From: CFX2 sp014338005
GTDB taxonomy: Bacteria; Chloroflexota; Anaerolineae; Aggregatilineales; Phototrophicaceae
Direction of reading: 5' to 3'
Length of the DNA: 32,293 nucleotides
Assembly: GCA_030263555.1 (NCBI GenBank)
Contig: SZPE01000052.1
Coordinates: forward strand, 1-32,293
The position numbers and the translations under genes are program-made. Positions 15,687-20,933 of this stretch are shown here, one piece after another; the first letter of the stretch is position 1, and each line of letters begins with the position of its first letter. The notes below the pieces were generated by a model. It searched no databases. It was not told the origin of the DNA and saw nothing but the letters and a program-made list of their open reading frames with translations.

Positions 15687-16226
15687 GTGGCGCGCGAAAC
15701 AGCAGCGGGACGCCGGCTGGCTGCCTGGCGCTTTTTGCTTGCAGGGGCTTTGATGGCGCTGCTGGGGGCGTGCGCTTCGGTCGCGCCGCCGCGTTCTTCC
15801 GCCCCGGCGGCGGTTTTTTCCACGCCGTCCGCTGCGGCAGCCACCGTTTCGCCGGCCAAGCCGCCGTCCGCCACCCCCACGCCGCCTCCCCCGACCGACG
15901 CGCCGTTCGTCTGGCCGACGCTGCCGCCCAGCCCGACGCCGGCCTGCCCCGGTGCGCCGCGCACCCGCTTGATCGTGCTGGAACGTGGGCGCGTGCTGCC
16001 GGACGACCCGCTGCCGGTGCGCCTGCGTGAAGGGCCGGGGCTGGATAAACGTATCATCGAGCTGATACCGATTCGCGCGGTTTTTTACGTGCTGGACGGG
16101 CCGATCTGCAACGGGGGTTACAGTTGGTTTAAAGTGCGCTACCAGGACATGGAAGGCTGGCTGGCCGAAGGCCGCCTTCAGGACGGCGCGGTCAGCTACT
16201 TTGTCGAGCCTTATCTGCCCGGCTGA
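15687..16226 (+). CDS. SH3b-like domain lipoprotein
   Basis: The protein has about 179 residues if it starts at GTG 15687. The N-terminus is basic then hydrophobic and ends in a lipobox, LLGAC, so it is predicted to be lipidated. A long Ala/Pro/Ser/Thr-rich linker of about 60 residues follows, as in cell-surface proteins. The C-terminal ~90 residues form an SH3b-like domain (VRLREGPGLDKRI and WFKVRYQDMEGWLAEGRL). The ribosome-binding site is weak, so the start is uncertain; the lipobox context argues for a start near here rather than at the upstream in-frame ATG. It is 16 bases after the pentapeptide gene, and its 3' end overlaps the convergent DUF4013 gene by 16 bases. Confidence 0.75.
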   Translation: MARETAAGRRLAAWRFLLAGALMALLGACASVAPPRSSAPAAVFSTPSAAAATVSPAKPPSATPTPPPPTDAPFVWPTLPPSPTPACPGAPRTRLIVLERGRVLPDDPLPVRLREGPGLDKRIIELIPIRAVFYVLDGPICNGGYSWFKVRYQDMEGWLAEGRLQDGAVSYFVEPYLPG

Positions 16227-16882
16227 TCTACCTGGTAAGCGAACAGCGCCGTCAGATAACCCACCACCGGGACGGCCAGCGCCGGCGCACCCAGCCAGCC
16301 GATGCACGGTATCACGAAAAACAGCCCGAAAATCAAATTGGCGGCCAGCATCACCAGCATCCACTGGAGCGTCAGCCCTGGGCGGCGGCGCAGGGTGTTG
16401 AACAGGTCGCCAAACTGGAAAAACGCCACGATGGTATGTTCGTCGGCGTAACGCGCCAGCCCCAGCGCCAGCATCGGCCAGGCGACCAGGTTGTACAGCA
16501 GCAGCGCCGGCCCCAGGCAGCATAACGCCAGCAGCCCCGCCGTCCCGCCCAGCAGTCGGCTGTCGAGAAAGTTAAGCGTCAGCAGGCAGCAGCTTACCAG
16601 GATATTCGGCAGGTTGTACACCAGCGCCGCCGCCAGCACGTTGCCGCCTTTGCCGATTTTCGCGCTGTAGTCGTCCCAGCGCGGCAGCGGGTAACGCCGG
16701 CGGTTGTTCAGGTTATGAATCAAATCCACCAGATAGCCCATCACCGCCGCCCAGGCCAGCAGGCCAACCAGCAGCAGCGGCAGGGTGATCGTCCCGATAA
16801 ACCCCAGCGCGGCCAGGATCACCAGTTTGCCCCCAACTGCCGGGTCTTCAAAGGCATATGTCAGCGCCCGCCCGATGTTCAC
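16211..16882 (-). CDS. DUF4013 family membrane protein
   Basis: The protein has about 223 residues from GTG 16882 (preceded by GGGGAGGG); an in-frame start 60 bases further upstream is less likely. The beginning NIGRALTYAFEDP and the later LPRWDDY are typical of the DUF4013 family, multi-pass membrane proteins of unknown role found in Chloroflexota and archaea. Five to six hydrophobic helices span ~20-50, 80-110, 110-145 and 175-215. It follows the glycosyltransferase gene by 75 bases on the same strand and could be the last gene of that unit. Confidence 0.8.
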   Translation of the reverse strand: MNIGRALTYAFEDPAVGGKLVILAALGFIGTITLPLLLVGLLAWAAVMGYLVDLIHNLNNRRRYPLPRWDDYSAKIGKGGNVLAAALVYNLPNILVSCCLLTLNFLDSRLLGGTAGLLALCCLGPALLLYNLVAWPMLALGLARYADEHTIVAFFQFGDLFNTLRRRPGLTLQWMLVMLAANLIFGLFFVIPCIGWLGAPALAVPVVGYLTALFAYQVDQPGR

Positions 16883-16957
16883 AATCCCGCCCTCCCCAAC
16901 ACGACCGGGTAGAATTATGCCCGCCGCGCCGGTTTTCGACAAGGCACGCTGACGCGC

Positions 16958-18118
16958 CTACTCATCTCCCAGAATCCGCCGGTAGAGCGCGACCAGCTTT
17001 TTTTCTTCCTGCTCCCAGTTCAGGATTTCGCGCGCTTTGACGGCATTTTCCCGGTAACGGGCCAGGTTTTCCGGCCGCAAAATCGTCTGGATGGCCTCGG
17101 CGATGCTGCGCGGGGCGGTCGGGTCGCAGCCTACGCCCAGGTCATACTCGCGCGCCAGCCGCCCCACCTCCTGCGTCGTCCCGTAGACCAGCGGCACACC
17201 GGCGGCCACCGCCTCGAAAAACTTGTTGGGCAGCGCAAGCTGGTAATTCGGCGAATCCGGCGCGAACAGCAGCGCCGCGCAGTCGGCCTGCGCCAGCGTG
17301 GGGGATACGCTGTTCACCGGGACGGGCGGCACGATGATGAGCCGGTCGCCCACGCCCAGGCGCGCGGCCTGTTCCAGCAGCGCGGCCTTCAGCGGCCCGC
17401 CGCCGATCAAAACCAGGGCGATTTCGTCCGGCAGGTGCGCCAGCGATTCGACCAGTTCCGGCAGGTGGCGTCCTAAACTTAACGCGCCGGTATGGGCGAC
17501 GATTTTTCGCCCCCCGGCGGAAAAAACAACCGGCGGGCCGGCATGGCGCAGGTCAACCGCGTTTTGCAGGACGATGGGGCGCGGGATGCCCAGGGTTTGC
17601 GCCAGCCGGTCGGCTATCGGCTCGCTGACGGTGATAACCGCCGCCGCCCGCCGCGCCAGCGGTTTTTCCAGCGGGCGCAAAAGCTGCATCAGATCGTTGA
17701 GCGCGAACCGGCTGCCGATCTTCTGGTCGAAATACAGCTCGTGCGAATCGTACACCACCGGGCGGCGGATTCCGGCCAGGTTGACCAGCAGCAGCTCCAG
17801 AAAATCGTGGGCATGGTAAACCCGCCCCTTCAGACGGCGAAGCTGCACCGGCACAAGCACCAGCGAAGCCAGCAGGCGCAGCCGACGCCCGGTTTTGCCC
17901 GGCAGGGCGCGGCGCAGCAGCCGGGGCGCCACACGCACCACCGTGAACCCGTCCATCTGCTCGATCGGTGGGGGCAGCGGCCCGGCCAGCGACATGCCCA
18001 CGACGACCACGCGCCGCCCCTGCGCCGCCAGTGTGGCGGCCTCTTTACGCACGCGGCCATCGCTGCGAACGTCAGTATGCACCAGCACGACCACATCCGG
18101 GCGCGGGCTGCTGCTCAT
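16958..18118 (-). CDS. GT4-like glycosyltransferase (paralogue A)
   Basis: This 386-residue family-4-type glycosyltransferase has an N-terminal Rossmann domain (DVVVLVHTDVRSDGRVRKEA) and a C-terminal nucleotide-sugar domain. That domain shows HTGALSLGRHLPELVESL, then LPNKFFEAVAAGVPLV, where the Glu contacts the donor. It presumably adds a sugar to a surface glycan on the cytoplasmic side. The ATG at 18118 overlaps the stop of paralogue B as ATGA, so the two are coupled. The 3' ends of the two genes are strongly similar at DNA level, showing a tandem duplication. The same frame stays open about 160 bases further upstream only because it runs over that duplicated end. Confidence 0.9.
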   Translation of the reverse strand: MSSSPRPDVVVLVHTDVRSDGRVRKEAATLAAQGRRVVVVGMSLAGPLPPPIEQMDGFTVVRVAPRLLRRALPGKTGRRLRLLASLVLVPVQLRRLKGRVYHAHDFLELLLVNLAGIRRPVVYDSHELYFDQKIGSRFALNDLMQLLRPLEKPLARRAAAVITVSEPIADRLAQTLGIPRPIVLQNAVDLRHAGPPVVFSAGGRKIVAHTGALSLGRHLPELVESLAHLPDEIALVLIGGGPLKAALLEQAARLGVGDRLIIVPPVPVNSVSPTLAQADCAALLFAPDSPNYQLALPNKFFEAVAAGVPLVYGTTQEVGRLAREYDLGVGCDPTAPRSIAEAIQTILRPENLARYRENAVKAREILNWEQEEKKLVALYRRILGDE

Positions 18119-19296
18119 CCCATCATCCTTCGATAAAGGCCGGTCAGCTTCTTTTCTTCCTGTTCCCAGTTCAGGATTTCCCGCGCCTTGAGCGCGTTTT
18201 CCCGGCAGCGGGCGTTGGCTTCCGGCTCCAGCACCTGCATAACCGCCCCGGCGATGCTGCGCGGGTCGTCGGGGTCGCACACCGCGCCCAGGCCATATTC
18301 GCGCGCCAGCCGTTCCACCTCTGGAATCGGGCTGTAAACCAGCGGCAGCCCGGCAGCCAGCGCCTCGAAAAACTTGTTGGGCAGGGCAAAGTAGTTATTG
18401 GTGATGTGCGGCGTGGTCAGTACGGCGGCGCAGCCGGCTTGCGCGATGGTGGGCGCGATGTCCATCACCGGGACCGGCGGCACAAACAGCAGCCGGTCGT
18501 TTACGCCCAGCGCGCGCACCTGTTCTTCAAGCGCCGGGCGCAGCGGCCCATCCCCCAGCAGCGCCAGCGCCACATCCGGCGGCAGATGCGCCAGCGCGGC
18601 CACCAGTTCCGCCAGATGCCGCCCGCCGAGCAGGCTTCCGGTATGCACGAACCAGCGCCGCCCATCCGCCGGGAAAATGGCATGGGCCGTCCCGGTCTGG
18701 CGAATATCAACGGCGTTCAGCACCAGCGCCGGTTGGGGTATCCGCAGTTTTTGCGCCATCCGTTCGGCAATCGGCCGGCTGACCGTGATAACCGCCGCCG
18801 CCCGCCGCGCCAGCACCCCTTCCAGCGGGCGCAGGGCATAGAGCGGGTATTTGAGCGGGTAATGCACGCCTTTCGGCCAGCGGTCGAAAAACAGCTCGCG
18901 CGAATCGTAAACCACAGGCCGCCGCCAGATGCCCGCCAGGGCGACCACCAGCAGGCCGGTGAAATCGTTGGCCTGGTAAACCCGCGCCCGCGTCCGGCGC
19001 AGCTGCAAGGCGGCGCGCGGCACGGCCAGCGCCAGGCGCAGCAGTTTTCCCCACGTGCCGGGCAGGCGTTTTGCCAGCAGGCGCGTTTTAACGCGGATGA
19101 TCTGATAACCATCGCGGGTTTCGACCGCCGGCAGGTCTTCGCCGCCGATGGTCACGCCCACCAGCGCCACCCGCCAGCCTGCCGCCGCCAGACTCGCGGC
19201 CTGTTTGAACGAACGGCCATCGTTCGTCAAGCTGTTATGCGCGAACATGCAAATGTCGAAAGGTGAGATGATGTGAGGTGTGGCAGACGGCATCAT
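18115..19296 (-). CDS. GT4-like glycosyltransferase (paralogue B)
   Basis: This protein of about 393 residues is a close paralogue of the next gene. Shared blocks include the Asp/Ser-Arg-Glu segment after RPVVYDS, AAAVITVS.PIAER, NAVDIRQ, LPNKFFEALAAGLPLVY and the last residues AREILNWEQEEKK. The donor-binding Glu is in KFFEA. It lacks signal or membrane segments, so it is cytoplasmic or peripheral. It may start at ATG 19296 or the adjacent ATG 19293; a TTG further up would overlap the acetyltransferase stop. It lies between the acetyltransferase and paralogue A in a compact unit and probably transfers a sugar to the same lipid-linked glycan. Confidence 0.88.
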   Translation of the reverse strand: MMPSATPHIISPFDICMFAHNSLTNDGRSFKQAASLAAAGWRVALVGVTIGGEDLPAVETRDGYQIIRVKTRLLAKRLPGTWGKLLRLALAVPRAALQLRRTRARVYQANDFTGLLVVALAGIWRRPVVYDSRELFFDRWPKGVHYPLKYPLYALRPLEGVLARRAAAVITVSRPIAERMAQKLRIPQPALVLNAVDIRQTGTAHAIFPADGRRWFVHTGSLLGGRHLAELVAALAHLPPDVALALLGDGPLRPALEEQVRALGVNDRLLFVPPVPVMDIAPTIAQAGCAAVLTTPHITNNYFALPNKFFEALAAGLPLVYSPIPEVERLAREYGLGAVCDPDDPRSIAGAVMQVLEPEANARCRENALKAREILNWEQEEKKLTGLYRRMMG

Positions 19297-19309
19297 TCCA
19301 CCAGCGCCC

Positions 19310-19894
19310 TTATACCGGCTCAATCCGGTCGGGCGCGGCCTGGCGATAATGCCTGCCGCAGTCGGCGCAGGTGGCCTCGTCGCCGTCGAAAATCAGCCGC
19401 GCGCCGCATTCGCATACCCAGCCGGCCAGCCGCGCCGGGACGCCCATCATCAGCCCATAGGCCGGCACGTCCCGCGTGATGACCGCGCCCGCCGCCACGA
19501 ACGCCCATGCGCCGATGGTCACGCCGCAGACGACCGTCGCGTTCGCGCCGATGGTCGCGCCGCGCCGCACCAGCGTTTTTTCGTAACCGGCTGTTCCGCG
19601 CGGGTAGGCCGAACGCGGCCTGCCAACGTTGGTAAAAACCATGCTCGGCCCGCAGAACACGTCGTCTTCTAAAATCACGCCCTCATAAATCGAGACGTTG
19701 TTCTGGATTTTGACGCCCCTGCCGATGGTGACATGGTTGGCGACAAATACATTCTGCCCCAGCGAACAGGCTTCGCCGATGACCGCGCCCGGCATGATGT
19801 GGCAAAAATGCCAGATTTTCGTGCCGCGCCCGATGACCGCGCCTTCGTCCACATAGGCCGATTCGTGAACCATGTAGTCGGTAGCTTCCGGCAT
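19310..19894 (-). CDS. wbpD: WbpD/WlbB-like sugar-nucleotide N-acetyltransferase
   Basis: The 194-residue protein is a left-handed beta-helix acetyltransferase with repeated hexapeptides (AVIGRG, KIWHFCHI, GAVIGEA, VTIGRG, GATIGA, VTIGAW). The long loop FTNVGRPRS and the trimeric-helix layout match the enzyme that N-acetylates UDP-3-amino-2-acetamido-uronic acid. A C-terminal Cys-rich unit (CECG...CADCG) looks like a small zinc ribbon, a known extension of this family. It lies 8 bases after the WlbA-like gene, with a GAGGG ribosome-binding site. Together they cover two of the three steps that build a 2,3-diacetamido uronic acid; the aminotransferase between them is not seen in this window. 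Confidence 0.85.
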   Translation of the reverse strand: MPEATDYMVHESAYVDEGAVIGRGTKIWHFCHIMPGAVIGEACSLGQNVFVANHVTIGRGVKIQNNVSIYEGVILEDDVFCGPSMVFTNVGRPRSAYPRGTAGYEKTLVRRGATIGANATVVCGVTIGAWAFVAAGAVITRDVPAYGLMMGVPARLAGWVCECGARLIFDGDEATCADCGRHYRQAAPDRIEPV

Positions 19895-19902
19895 GGTGTC
19901 CC

Positions 19903-20844
19903 TCAGCGGTTCAGCAGCGGGTGGCGGGAAGCCGCATCGCCGGACGTTACGTCGGCATGGCGAATCCGGTACACCAGTTCGATTGACGGGCGCGCATCGG
20001 CCACGCCGAAGCCCTGCCCGGCCAGGATGCGTTCATACGACAGCGTGTGCAGCCCGGTGAACTGCTCCGACAGCTCGATAGACTCCCCATCCAGCGTGAT
20101 CGTCCGGGCGGCGAACACCCCCGCCGCCACCGACTCCGGTGGCAGATCGCCGGCATCCACCGACAGATACCAGCGCGCCCGCGCTTTTTCCATCTCCAGC
20201 ACCCCGGCCATTTTGTCCGGCTGGCGCAGATGCACCTCGCTGTGTTCTGCCGGCCCGAACAACCACAGCAGCAGGTCGAACAGGTGGATGCCGATATTGA
20301 CGACCAGCCCGCCCGATTTTTCCTCATCGCCTTTCCACGACACATGATACCACGCCCCGCGCCGGGTAACGTAGGTCATCACCACGTCCAGCCGCTTACC
20401 GGCCTGCGCGACCCGCTCCTTGAGCGCCAGCGCCAGCGGCGTAAGCCGAAGCTGCAAGATGGTATAAACCCGTTTGCCGGTTTTTTGCTCCATATCGGTC
20501 AGCGGGTCAAGATTCCAGGGGTTGATGACCAGCGGTTTTTCGCAGATGGCGTGCGCGCCTACACCCAGCGCCAGCCGGATATGCGTATCGTGCAGGTAGT
20601 TCGGCGAGCAGATGCTCACGTAATCCACCGGGACGGCATTCGGCAGATGCAGTTTGTTGAGGTGGCGCTCGAAGCGTTCAAACTGGGTGAAAAACCGGGC
20701 ATTGGGGAAGTAGCTGTCCAGGATGCCGACCGAATCGTGCGTGTCCAGGGCGGCGACCAGCTCTCCGCCAACGTCTTTAATGGCTTTTAAATGGCGCGGC
20801 GCGACAAAACCGGCAGCGCCGATGAGGGCAAAATTGAGGGTCAT
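19903..20844 (-). CDS. wlbA: WlbA/WbpB-like UDP-GlcNAcA 3-dehydrogenase
   Basis: This 313-residue Gfo/Idh/MocA oxidoreductase follows the WlbA pattern closely: FALIGAAGFVAPRHLKAI for NAD binding, VSICSPNYLHDTHI, CEKPLV with the catalytic Lys, RRGAWYHVSWKGD, GIHLFDLLLW and YLSVDAGDLP. It oxidises the C3 hydroxyl of UDP-N-acetylglucosaminuronate, preparing for the transamination that WbpE-type enzymes carry out. It appears to be the first gene of the glycan unit on this strand, with AAGG upstream of ATG 20844. The substrate-pocket blocks are retained over the full length, so confidence in this family is high. Confidence 0.9.
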   Translation of the reverse strand: MTLNFALIGAAGFVAPRHLKAIKDVGGELVAALDTHDSVGILDSYFPNARFFTQFERFERHLNKLHLPNAVPVDYVSICSPNYLHDTHIRLALGVGAHAICEKPLVINPWNLDPLTDMEQKTGKRVYTILQLRLTPLALALKERVAQAGKRLDVVMTYVTRRGAWYHVSWKGDEEKSGGLVVNIGIHLFDLLLWLFGPAEHSEVHLRQPDKMAGVLEMEKARARWYLSVDAGDLPPESVAAGVFAARTITLDGESIELSEQFTGLHTLSYERILAGQGFGVADARPSIELVYRIRHADVTSGDAASRHPLLNR

Positions 20845-20879
20845 AAAAACGTACCTTATGGTTACGCTGCCTTAAACGA

Positions 20880-20899
20880 GCGGGTATTGTATCACCCGC
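20880..20899 (-). terminator. Possible weak terminator after the restriction-modification gene
   Basis: GCGGGT (20880-20885) and ACCCGC (20894-20899) form a 6-base stem with an 8-base loop in the gap after the MmeI-like gene on the minus strand. Only a short T-run (TTT) follows, so it may be a weak terminator or simply a hairpin ahead of wlbA. Confidence 0.3.
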
Positions 20900-20933
20900 G
20901 CCCGGCTTTATCCACGTTTGGCCGGTGGCCGCC

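Noticed and set aside
18118..18280. An upstream extension of glycosyltransferase A giving a 440-residue protein
   Set aside because: The extra residues are a frame-shifted reading of the duplicated 3' end of glycosyltransferase B. The ATGA overlap and the family N-terminus place the true start at 18118.
20047..20790. A long plus-strand frame opposite the WlbA-like gene
   Set aside because: It is antisense to a conserved oxidoreductase, has a Gln/Arg/His-rich biased composition and no ribosome-binding site.
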